A DNA stretch of 33,220 nt from Ruminococcus sp. (GTDB taxonomy: Bacteria > Bacillota > Clostridia > Oscillospirales > Ruminococcaceae). Each line of letters starts with the position of its first letter. The first letter of the stretch is position 1. Of the stretch, positions 1 through 7,471 are shown piece after piece. Below the pieces are notes generated by a model. That model was given only the letters and a program-made list of their open reading frames with translations, was not told the origin of the DNA and ran no database searches. The stretch covers positions 1-33,220 of the forward strand of contig JAFTYF010000050.1 of the NCBI GenBank assembly GCA_017461395.1, given 5' to 3'. The translations under genes and the position numbers were made by a program.

Positions 1-1290
1 AAATACAGAGCAGAAAATGATGAAAAAGGCTTAAATAGCTTTTTAAGTGCAATTTATAAATTGTACATTTTTATAGACTTAGTTATATTTATTCTTCTAG
101 CAATAGTATTTTTTTCTATAGGTATTATATATAGAAATTTATCGAACGATGAATTAGACAAATTGAAGATTGTATTTAGCATTGCTGGAGTGTATAGTAT
201 TATTCAATTCCCATGTGTCACTTTTAATGGAATTTTAACGGCATACGAGTGTTTTGTACCATTAAAAATTGCTGATTTGATTCATAGAATTGGAAGTATA
301 ATTTTAACTGTGGTTGCGTTATTTTTAGGATTAGGGCTTTATGCACTAGTTTTATCGAATATACTTTTTGGTTTAATTGCGATTGCAATTAAATATCACT
401 TTGTTCGTAAAAATATAAGAATAAAATTTATTGAAAATGATAAAGGGATCTATAAACAAATTTTTTCTTTTTCTATATGGTCTACAATATGGGCGCTTGC
501 ACAAAGATTAATTTTTAATATAACACCTACAATATTGGGCTTAACAATATCAGCAGCATCATCTGCAATTGCAGTATTTGGAATAATAGCAACAATAGAA
601 GGTTATTTCTATACTATTACAACTGCAGTTAATGGTATGTTTTTAAGTAGGATCACCCGAATTATACAATATGATGATTATGAAGAAAAAATTACCGATC
701 TTATGATTAAGGTTGGTAGATTTCAGTTTGCTTTAAATGGGTTAATTATAATTGGTTTTGGAATAGTTGGTAAAGAATTTATTCTATTATGGATGGGAGA
801 AGCATATGTAGAAGCATATTATGGGATACTTCTTGTTGTTTTTCCTGGACTTTTTTATAATTCACTTCAGATCGCACATACAACTATGATAGCTCAAAAC
901 TTAATTAAGTATCAGGCGTATATACAAATTTTAATAGGAATATGTAATGTTGTTATTTCAATAATATTATCGTATTATTTGGGTGTAATTGGAGCAGCAA
1001 TATCAATTTGTATATCATATATGATCAGGGTAATGCTCACTATACTACTTATAAAAAAGAAACTAAGTATAAATTTAAAAAGATATCTGATAGAATGCTA
1101 TGCTAAAATGACACTTCCCATTTTAGCAACATTAAGTATATCATGTACCCTACTTGTTAACTTGGAGATTAATTCATGGATATCACTTTTTATCAAAGGA
1201 GTGTTAGTAACCATTATATATTTGATTTCGGTCTTTATTATTGGATTAAATAAAAAAGAACGAAGCATTATTATAAAAAAAATACATTGA
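1..1290 (+). CDS. Polysaccharide flippase (Wzx/MATE-like), 5' end outside window
   Basis: The frame is open from base 1, so the gene is cut by the window edge; 429 C-terminal residues are visible. The protein is almost entirely hydrophobic helices (roughly ten or more membrane segments) with short basic loops and a lysine-rich end, as in oligosaccharide-repeat-unit flippases of the MOP superfamily, which move undecaprenyl-linked units across the membrane. A possible internal TTG start at 61 is not needed because the frame continues upstream. It lies 27 bp before the capE-capF-capG cassette, which supports a role in capsule or exopolysaccharide export. The gene is clearly more AT-rich than the following genes, typical of exchanged polysaccharide loci. 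Family call is from overall character; substrate is unknown. Confidence 0.8.
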   Translation, partial: KYRAENDEKGLNSFLSAIYKLYIFIDLVIFILLAIVFFSIGIIYRNLSNDELDKLKIVFSIAGVYSIIQFPCVTFNGILTAYECFVPLKIADLIHRIGSIILTVVALFLGLGLYALVLSNILFGLIAIAIKYHFVRKNIRIKFIENDKGIYKQIFSFSIWSTIWALAQRLIFNITPTILGLTISAASSAIAVFGIIATIEGYFYTITTAVNGMFLSRITRIIQYDDYEEKITDLMIKVGRFQFALNGLIIIGFGIVGKEFILLWMGEAYVEAYYGILLVVFPGLFYNSLQIAHTTMIAQNLIKYQAYIQILIGICNVVISIILSYYLGVIGAAISICISYMIRVMLTILLIKKKLSINLKRYLIECYAKMTLPILATLSISCTLLVNLEINSWISLFIKGVLVTIIYLISVFIIGLNKKERSIIIKKIH

Positions 1291-1317
1291 ATTTATTATT
1301 CATGGAGGTTATAAATT

Positions 1318-2364
1318 ATGTCACTCTTTACATCCAAAACCCTCCTAATAACCGGAGGAACAGGTTCATTCGGCAATGCTGTTTTGAACCGTTTTCTTGC
1401 TACAGATATAGGGGAGATAAGAATATTTTCAAGGGACGAGAAAAAACAGGACGATATGCGTCATGAATTTCAGGCGAAGATGCCTGAGTTAAGCGATAAA
1501 ATCAAATTTTTCATTGGCGACGTCCGTGATCTTGCAAGCGTCAAGAACGCAATGCACGGAGTTGACTACATATTCCATGCAGCAGCACTCAAACAGGTTC
1601 CGTCGTGCGAGTTTTTCCCAATGGAAGCGGTTAAAACCAACGTAATTGGTACAGAAAATGTACTTACAGCAGCTATTGAAGCAGGTGTAAAGTCAGTAAT
1701 CTGTCTTTCAACGGACAAGGCTGCGTATCCCGTAAATGCAATGGGAACCTCAAAAGCAATGATGGAAAAGGTTATTGTTGCCAAGTCCAGAACAGTATCG
1801 CCCGACAAGACCAAAATCTGCTGTACACGTTACGGTAACGTAATGTGCAGCCGAGGAAGTGTAATTCCGCTTTGGATTGAGCAGATCAAGGCTGGCAAGC
1901 CTATTACAATTACAGAGCCGAGCATGACACGTTTCATCATGTCACTTGACGAGGCTGTAGACCTTGTTCTCTTTGCATTTGAAAATGGTACAAGCGGTGA
2001 TATACTTGTTCAGAAGGCTCCTGCCTGCACTATCGGAGTGCTTGCACAGGCTGTAAAGGAGCTGTTTGGCTCTCAGGACGAAATCAAGATTATCGGTATC
2101 CGTCACGGTGAGAAAATGTATGAAACTCTCCTTACTAATGAGGAGTGCTCCAACGCAACGGATATGGGTGATTTCTATCGTGTTCCATGCGACAAGCGTG
2201 ACCTCAATTACGATAAATACTTCAAGGACGGAGATGTTGAGCGAAATCCTCTGACAGAGTTTAACTCCAATAACACGGAACTTCTCAACGTAGAGCAGGT
2301 TAAGGACAAGCTTCTTTCACTGCAGTATATCCGTGATGAGCTTGAAGCGTGGAGGAACAGATAA
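1318..2364 (+). CDS. capE: UDP-GlcNAc 4,6-dehydratase/5-epimerase, CapE-like
   Basis: 348-residue extended short-chain dehydrogenase. The N-terminus carries the nucleotide-binding motif TGGTGSFG (12-19), and the active-site stretch around 131-146 contains STDK and then Met142-x3-Lys146 in place of the usual Tyr-x3-Lys, a substitution known for CapE-type enzymes. The family turns UDP-GlcNAc into a 4-keto-6-deoxy sugar, the first step to UDP-N-acetyl-L-fucosamine. The start is ATG after GGAGGT (1303-1308). The stop overlaps the next ATG by one base (TAATG at 2362-2366), so capE-capF-capG are probably translationally coupled. A FlaA1/PseB-type dehydratase is the alternative, but the two following genes favour CapE. 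Confidence 0.9.
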   Translation: MSLFTSKTLLITGGTGSFGNAVLNRFLATDIGEIRIFSRDEKKQDDMRHEFQAKMPELSDKIKFFIGDVRDLASVKNAMHGVDYIFHAAALKQVPSCEFFPMEAVKTNVIGTENVLTAAIEAGVKSVICLSTDKAAYPVNAMGTSKAMMEKVIVAKSRTVSPDKTKICCTRYGNVMCSRGSVIPLWIEQIKAGKPITITEPSMTRFIMSLDEAVDLVLFAFENGTSGDILVQKAPACTIGVLAQAVKELFGSQDEIKIIGIRHGEKMYETLLTNEECSNATDMGDFYRVPCDKRDLNYDKYFKDGDVERNPLTEFNSNNTELLNVEQVKDKLLSLQYIRDELEAWRNR

Positions 2365-3530
2365 TGAATATACTGATTACAGGTGCAAAGGGATTTGTAG
2401 GGAAAAATCTTACCTTTGCACTTCAGAATATCAAGGACGGCAAAGACAAAACTCACCCTGAGCTTGAAATTGGCGAGATTTTCTGTTTTGATATTGATTC
2501 AGACATAAATCTCCTTGACAAATATTGCTCTGAGGCTGACTTTGTTTTCAATCTTGCAGGAGTCAACCGTCCTAAGGAGCAGAGCGAGTTCATGGAAGGC
2601 AACTTCGGCTTTGCCTCTACGCTTCTTGAAACTCTTAAAAAATACGGAAACAAGTGTCCTGTGATGATTTCGTCGTCAACGCAGGCACTTCTTGATAATC
2701 CATACGGGCACTCAAAAAAGGCGGGCGAGGAACTTCTTTTTGCCTACGCAAAGGAGACAGGTGCTAAGGCTCTTGTTTATCGTTTCCCTAATCTTTTCGG
2801 CAAGCTTTGCAGACCAAATTACAACTCCGCAATAGCAACCTTCTGCCACAACATTGCAAATGATTTGCCTATTCAAGTGAATGATCCTTCTGTAAAAATG
2901 ACTCTCGTTTACATTGATGACCTCATTGACGAAATGATCAGAGCGTTGTCAGGCAACGAAACCCGTGAGGGAGATTACTGCAAAGTTCCCGTCTATCACG
3001 AAACAACACTCGGATTTATAGCAGATACAATCAGAAGCTTCCCCGAAATCAGGGCAAGTCTTGGTGTACCGAGCTTTGCTGATTCTCTTGTATCGAAGCT
3101 TTACAGCACATTTCTCAGCTATCTGCCAGCTGATAAGTTCATCTATGATCTGAAAATGAACTGTGACGACAGAGGCTCTTTCACAGAAATAATAAGAACT
3201 GCCGACAGAGGACAGTTCAGTGTGAATATTTCAAAGCCTGGAATCACCAAGGGTAATCACTGGCATCACTCGAAAAATGAGAAATTTGTTGTTGTCAAGG
3301 GCGAGGGTCTTATTCAGCTTCGTAAAATCGGCAAAAACGAAAACGGAGAAGATTATCCTGTTGTGGAGTTTAAAGTAAGCGGAGAGAAAATTCAGGTGGT
3401 TGAAATGATACCAGGTTATACTCATAATATTATAAATCTTTCTGATACAGAGGACTTAGTAACTTTTATGTGGGCAAATGAGTGTTTCAATCCCGAAAAG
3501 CCCGATACATTCTTTGAGGTGGTAGAATAA
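2364..3530 (+). CDS. capF: Bifunctional reductase/cupin epimerase, CapF-like
   Basis: 388 residues from ATG at 2364; a GTG 15 bp upstream would add five residues but the TAATG coupling favours 2364. The N-terminal two thirds is an NAD(P)-binding short-chain reductase (TGAKGFVG near residue 6, YGHSK as Tyr-x3-Lys near 110). The C-terminal ~120 residues form a cupin domain with a metal-ligand stretch (NHWHHSKNEKF). This two-domain layout is that of CapF, whose cupin epimerises C-3 of the CapE product and whose reductase domain reduces the 4-keto group to give UDP-6-deoxy-L-talose-type product. It sits between capE and capG with one-base overlaps on both sides. Domain layout and context make the call firm. 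Confidence 0.9.
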   Translation: MNILITGAKGFVGKNLTFALQNIKDGKDKTHPELEIGEIFCFDIDSDINLLDKYCSEADFVFNLAGVNRPKEQSEFMEGNFGFASTLLETLKKYGNKCPVMISSSTQALLDNPYGHSKKAGEELLFAYAKETGAKALVYRFPNLFGKLCRPNYNSAIATFCHNIANDLPIQVNDPSVKMTLVYIDDLIDEMIRALSGNETREGDYCKVPVYHETTLGFIADTIRSFPEIRASLGVPSFADSLVSKLYSTFLSYLPADKFIYDLKMNCDDRGSFTEIIRTADRGQFSVNISKPGITKGNHWHHSKNEKFVVVKGEGLIQLRKIGKNENGEDYPVVEFKVSGEKIQVVEMIPGYTHNIINLSDTEDLVTFMWANECFNPEKPDTFFEVVE

Positions 3531-4714
3531 TGGAAATCAAAACAGATTATTCTGATATTAAATTTGCTGATAACGGAAAACTCAAGCTTCTGATTATCGT
3601 CGGCACAAGACCTGAGATAATTCGTCTTGCGGCAGTAATCAACAAGTGCAGAGAGTATTTCGATTGCATACTGGCTCATACGGGACAGAACTATGACTAT
3701 AATCTTAATGGTGTGTTTTTCCACGACTTGAAGCTGAAAAATCCTGAGGTATACATGGATGCGGTAGGCGATGATCTTGGAGCAACAGTTGGAAATATCA
3801 TAAATTGCTCATACAAGCTTATGTCGCAGATTAAGCCTGACGCAATGCTTATTCTCGGCGATACAAATTCATGCCTTTCAGCAATTGCGGCAAAGCGTCT
3901 TCATATTCCGATTTTCCACATGGAAGCCGGAAATCGCTGTAAGGACGAATGTCTGCCTGAGGAAACAAACCGTCGTATAGTTGACATTATATCCGATGTG
4001 AATATGGCATATTCAGAGCACGCAAGACGCTATCTTGCGGACTGCGGTCTGCCTAAGGAGAGAACTTATGTAACAGGTTCACCTATGGCTGAGGTTCTCA
4101 GAAATAATCTTGCGGAGATTGAAGCTTCTGATATTCACAGCCGACTCAGACTTGAAAAGGGAAGATATATACTTCTCTCTGCTCATCGTGAAGAAAATAT
4201 CGACACGGAGAAGAACTTCCTGTCGCTGTTCAATGCAATCAATAAAATGGCAGAAAAGTACGATATGCCGATACTTTATTCATGCCATCCACGTTCAAGG
4301 AAACGTCTTGCAGAAAGCGGATTTGTTCTTGACAAGAGAGTGATTCAGCATGAACCTCTCGGATTCCATGATTATAACTGCTTGCAGATGAATGCATTTG
4401 CAGTTGTATCCGACAGCGGAACACTTCCCGAAGAAAGCAGCTTCTTCACAAGTGTCGGAAAGCCTTTCCCTGCAATATGTATCAGAACATCTACAGAGCG
4501 TCCTGAAGCACTTGACAAGGCTTGCTTTATACTTGCCGGAATTGATGAAAAATCACTTCTTCAGGCAGTGGATACAGCTGTAACTATGAATCTCAATGGT
4601 GACTATGGAATTCCTGTGCCTGATTACATCGAGGAAAATGTGTCTATAAAGGTAGTTAAAATCATTCAGTCGTATACAGGTGTTGTAGATAAAATGGTGT
4701 GGAGAAAGTTCTGA
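3530..4714 (+). CDS. capG: UDP-N-acetylglucosamine 2-epimerase family, CapG-like
   Basis: 394 residues with the non-hydrolysing UDP-GlcNAc 2-epimerase fold: VGTRPEIIR near the N-terminus, LGDTNS, HMEAGNR, EETNRRIVD and SAHREEN. These contain the Asp, two Glu and His aligned with the catalytic residues of WecB/MnaA. In the Cap pathway the enzyme inverts C-2 to yield UDP-N-acetyl-L-fucosamine. It follows capF with a one-base overlap and ends the cassette. WecB (UDP-ManNAc formation) is the alternative by homology alone, but the E-F-G order and the ~20-residue N-terminal extension before the first strand favour CapG. No glycosyltransferase follows, so the end of the sugar locus is probably here. 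Confidence 0.88.
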   Translation: MEIKTDYSDIKFADNGKLKLLIIVGTRPEIIRLAAVINKCREYFDCILAHTGQNYDYNLNGVFFHDLKLKNPEVYMDAVGDDLGATVGNIINCSYKLMSQIKPDAMLILGDTNSCLSAIAAKRLHIPIFHMEAGNRCKDECLPEETNRRIVDIISDVNMAYSEHARRYLADCGLPKERTYVTGSPMAEVLRNNLAEIEASDIHSRLRLEKGRYILLSAHREENIDTEKNFLSLFNAINKMAEKYDMPILYSCHPRSRKRLAESGFVLDKRVIQHEPLGFHDYNCLQMNAFAVVSDSGTLPEESSFFTSVGKPFPAICIRTSTERPEALDKACFILAGIDEKSLLQAVDTAVTMNLNGDYGIPVPDYIEENVSIKVVKIIQSYTGVVDKMVWRKF

Positions 4715-4729
4715 CTATAACGGAGAAAA

Positions 4730-4768
4730 ATGATGATCAAACGAGATAACTACTCAGTGCAGTTATAA
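4730..4768 (+). CDS. Possible 11-12 aa leader peptide
   Basis: ATG ATG at 4730-4735 is preceded by GGAG (4722-4725) and opens a short frame reading MMIKRDNYSVQL, ending in TAA at 4766-4768. With the second ATG the spacing from GGAG is 7 nt. The last five codons and the stop overlap the left arms of two competing hairpins. Such an arrangement resembles leader peptides of translational attenuators. Expression is not shown by sequence alone; a frame this short could arise by chance. Confidence 0.4.
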   Translation: MMIKRDNYSVQL

Positions 4769-4837
4769 CGACAGCAGATGCACTGAGTAATAACAGCTGT
4801 CAATAACTGCACTTTATGATTAATAAAAATAATAAAG
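4751..4837 (+). promoter_or_regulatory. Mutually exclusive hairpins before methyltransferase gene
   Basis: Stem A pairs TACTCAGTGCA (4751-4761) with TGCACTGAGTA (4779-4789), 11 bp perfect. Stem B pairs AGTGCAGTTAT (4756-4766) with ATAACTGCACT (4803-4813), 11 bp perfect, extended inward by GACAGC (4770-4775) with GCTGTC (4796-4801). A and B share bases 4756-4761, so they cannot form together. A weaker stem C, CTTTAT (4812-4817) with ATAAAG (4832-4837), would cover part of the AAAGGAG ribosome site of the next gene and competes with B at 4812-4813. No T-run follows, so translational rather than transcriptional control is more likely. Confidence 0.55.
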
Positions 4838-4849
4838 GAGTAGTTATAT

Positions 4850-5617
4850 ATGAACTCAAGTGAATTATTAAGCAAATGGAAACAGGAAGAAGAAAAGGCA
4901 AAAATCATCGGCTGGAATTTCAGCTATATTGAGGACAGATTTCACTCCGATGAAGATGCTCTGCCATGGAACTATACGGACGTGATAAAGCGATATATGC
5001 ATGATAATCACCGCATACTTGATATAGATACAGGCGGAGGAGAGTTTCTTCTCTCTTTGGGACATCCTTATCAGCTGACAAGTGCGACGGAGGGCTATCT
5101 GCCTAATGTTGAGTTGTGCAGAAAAAAGCTTGGCAATCTTGGTATTGGCTTTCATGAAATGAGTGATTACTCGAAAATGCCTTTTTCGGATTCAACCTTT
5201 GATATGGTTATAAATCGCCACGGCAGCTATGATGCAAATGAAATTTACCGCATACTAAAATCTGGTGGTTTGTTTATCACTCAGCAGGTTGGCGAGGATA
5301 ACGACCGTGAGCTGGTAGAGATGCTTCTGCCTGATTCACCGAAAACCTTTGCTGGACATAATCTGAAATCGCAGACAGAGCTTTTTGAAAAGTCGGGATT
5401 CAAGATACTGGAGCAAGGAGAGGCGTTCCGACCTATAGCTTTTTATGATACAGCGGCACTTGTATGGTTTGCTAAAATTATCGAATGGGAATTTGTTGAT
5501 TTTTCTGTTGACCGTTGTTTTGAAAAGCTTCTTGAAGTCGAAAAGAAAATTGCGCAGAATTGCTCTGTATCTGGACGAATTCACAGATTTTATTTCGTGG
5601 CAAAGAAATGGTGTTAA
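4850..5617 (+). CDS. Class I SAM-dependent methyltransferase
   Basis: 255 residues. Motif I is ILDIDTGGGEF (about 56-66), followed by an acidic/aromatic region, PFSDSTFDMVINRHG (111-125) as motif IV-like, and YRILKSGGLFITQQVG (133-148) as the post-motif strand of a Rossmann methyltransferase. The N-terminal 50 residues are charged and may form a helical lid. The start is ATG with AAAGGAG ten nt upstream (4834-4840). Substrate is not recognisable: the core resembles methyltransferases acting on small molecules, but an RNA substrate cannot be excluded. The unusual leader before it suggests regulated expression. It is followed after 76 bp by an MBL-fold gene. Confidence 0.8.
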   Translation: MNSSELLSKWKQEEEKAKIIGWNFSYIEDRFHSDEDALPWNYTDVIKRYMHDNHRILDIDTGGGEFLLSLGHPYQLTSATEGYLPNVELCRKKLGNLGIGFHEMSDYSKMPFSDSTFDMVINRHGSYDANEIYRILKSGGLFITQQVGEDNDRELVEMLLPDSPKTFAGHNLKSQTELFEKSGFKILEQGEAFRPIAFYDTAALVWFAKIIEWEFVDFSVDRCFEKLLEVEKKIAQNCSVSGRIHRFYFVAKKWC

Positions 5618-5693
5618 AGGAATAATTCTTGTTACAAATCGTCAGTTTGTTTTGTGTTTAGCAGTCAAAATTTCTTTTGGGGGATAATATATA

Positions 5694-6374
5694 ATGTTAA
5701 TTAAAAGCGGTCGGATAAATCTCTTTTTTAAATCTGATGTAACACTCTATATTCTGAAAGGAAAAAATTCAGACCTGTTGATTGATACAGGATTTATAGG
5801 TGTATGGAATGAAATGGAGAAATGGCTTAATGAGTACAATGTAAAACATGTATTGCTGACACACGCTCATGTTGACCACGATTGGAATGCTGCAAGACTG
5901 CAGAGCATGGGTGTAAAAATACTGCTGAGCAGTGCTGATAAGGATTTGCGGCAGAATTATCTTTCGCAGCCAGTCAAGCCGACTGCACCCAGATATCGTA
6001 TCCGTAATCTGACACAGCTTGCTGGTGGTGCGCTTGTAAAAAGCAAGCGTTATACACCTGATATTTATTTATCCGATAATGATAGGGATTTCTTGAAATC
6101 TCTTGGTTATGATGCAGAAATAATTCCGCTGCCAGGACATACTTATGGATCAATAGGAGTCCTCAGTAATGGTGTTCTGTACTGCGGAGATGCATTTACT
6201 ATGCTCTGGCATAAGCCAGATGTAACACCTCACGCAGTAAGTATACCGCACATGAAAAAATCATTACAAACGATACTGGAAATAAATCCGCAGTGGCTTG
6301 CGTGCGGACATGGTTTGCCTGTAAGAATGGATAAAGCTCGTCCTGTTATCGAGCAATATCTGAAGACGTTTTGA
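5694..6374 (+). CDS. Metallo-beta-lactamase-fold hydrolase
   Basis: 226 residues. The metal-binding motif is His57-Ala-His59-Val-Asp61-His62, with His149 in GHTYGS, Asp166 in YCGDAF and His206 in CGHG, so a complete dinuclear-metal site is present. The family includes glyoxalase II-like thioesterases, lactonases and phosphodiesterases; nothing here fixes the substrate. The start ATG follows GGGGG (5681-5685). It lies between a methyltransferase and an HD-domain gene in one direction, possibly one transcript, but intergenic gaps of 76 and 27 bp do not prove an operon. Confidence 0.82.
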   Translation: MLIKSGRINLFFKSDVTLYILKGKNSDLLIDTGFIGVWNEMEKWLNEYNVKHVLLTHAHVDHDWNAARLQSMGVKILLSSADKDLRQNYLSQPVKPTAPRYRIRNLTQLAGGALVKSKRYTPDIYLSDNDRDFLKSLGYDAEIIPLPGHTYGSIGVLSNGVLYCGDAFTMLWHKPDVTPHAVSIPHMKKSLQTILEINPQWLACGHGLPVRMDKARPVIEQYLKTF

Positions 6375-6401
6375 ATCACTGATTGCATTTAAGGAGCAGA
6401 A

Positions 6402-6839
6402 ATGATATATACAAAACTTACTCAAAAAGCAATGAAAATAGCATACGACGCACATCACGGTCAGACCGACTGCAACGGTATGCCGTATGTGTTTCACCCT
6501 TATCATTTAGCCGAGCAAATGGATGATGAATATTCCTGCTGTGTAGCTCTGCTTCATGATGTAGCTGAGGATACTTCCGTGACGCTTGATGATCTTGCAA
6601 AGGAGTTTCCGCAGGAGATAATCGAGGCATTGAAGCTTCTTACTCATGAAGCTGGTACGGATTACTTTGAATATGTACGAAAAATCAAGGATAATCCGCT
6701 TGCTAAGAAAGTAAAGCTTGCTGACCTTGAACATAACATGGACAGAAGCAGAATAGTGGATAAATCCGCTGTATCAGCTGAAAAGCTTGATTACTGGGAT
6801 ATGAAATATAGTAAAGCAAAAGCAATTCTGACAGAATAA
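6402..6839 (+). CDS. Small HD-domain phosphohydrolase, alarmone-hydrolase-like
   Basis: 145 residues consisting only of an HD domain. Visible ligands: His32 (FHPYHLA), His52-Asp53 followed by Glu56-Asp57 (LLHDVAEDT) and Asp108 in VKLADLEHNM. The HDxxED motif and the KLADxxHN motif are the hallmarks of the (p)ppGpp hydrolase domain of SpoT/Rel and of stand-alone small alarmone hydrolases (MESH1-like). No synthetase or TGS domain is present. The start ATG has AAGGAG nine nt upstream. Hydrolysis of (p)ppGpp is a family-based inference; other nucleotides are possible. Confidence 0.75.
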   Translation: MIYTKLTQKAMKIAYDAHHGQTDCNGMPYVFHPYHLAEQMDDEYSCCVALLHDVAEDTSVTLDDLAKEFPQEIIEALKLLTHEAGTDYFEYVRKIKDNPLAKKVKLADLEHNMDRSRIVDKSAVSAEKLDYWDMKYSKAKAILTE

Positions 6840-6850
6840 AGGAGATCAAA

Positions 6851-7471
6851 ATGGATAACAAGGAAAAGAATGCAAAAAAGACAAACAATACTCCAAACAC
6901 AAATAATTCAAAAACGATAATTATTATATTAAGCTCAGTCATCGCAGTATGTCTGATCGTGATAATCGTTCTGCTGTGTTTGTTGTTGAAGAAATCCGAT
7001 GATAATAAATCCAGTGATAATAAATCGGCTGTATCAGATACAAGTATGCAGAGTGAAACATCGGCTTCAACGGAAAACAGTTCACTTACAATCGGCTCAC
7101 CTGATGACAGCAGAGAAGCAATTGAAATTGTTACGAAGTATGGTACACTTCTCTATCCTAAGGAGTGGGAGAGCAATCTCCGTACTAAGATAGTTGACAG
7201 CGATGTATACAAGGTTGAATTCTATGGTACAGTAGAGGGCAAGACAGAACAGCATCTTTTTGATCTGAGCTTCAACGGAACTGAGGGATACAACCTTGGC
7301 ACGCTTACAACTGAAACCGGAGAAGCTGTACAGATCAACATTGAATCATACGATTTTGAACTAGATGACAGCTGGACAGAGGATGAGAAATTCACTCTGT
7401 ATGCAATGCAGGAAGATATCAACTATACTATCGGTATGCTTGCCGAGAACGGTAATTTTACTGTTTCTTAG
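6851..7471 (+). CDS. Membrane-anchored protein of unknown function
   Basis: 206 residues, 11 bp after the HD gene with GGAG before the ATG. A short Asn/Lys-rich cytoplasmic head is followed by one strongly hydrophobic segment (22-47), then a Ser/Asp/Asn-rich linker (about 48-80) and a ~120-residue extracytoplasmic part with several predicted strands and many acidic residues. This is the topology of a single-pass surface protein. No motif that names a family was recognised. Its last 14 bases overlap the end of the convergent gene on the other strand. Confidence 0.65.
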   Translation: MDNKEKNAKKTNNTPNTNNSKTIIIILSSVIAVCLIVIIVLLCLLLKKSDDNKSSDNKSAVSDTSMQSETSASTENSSLTIGSPDDSREAIEIVTKYGTLLYPKEWESNLRTKIVDSDVYKVEFYGTVEGKTEQHLFDLSFNGTEGYNLGTLTTETGEAVQINIESYDFELDDSWTEDEKFTLYAMQEDINYTIGMLAENGNFTVS

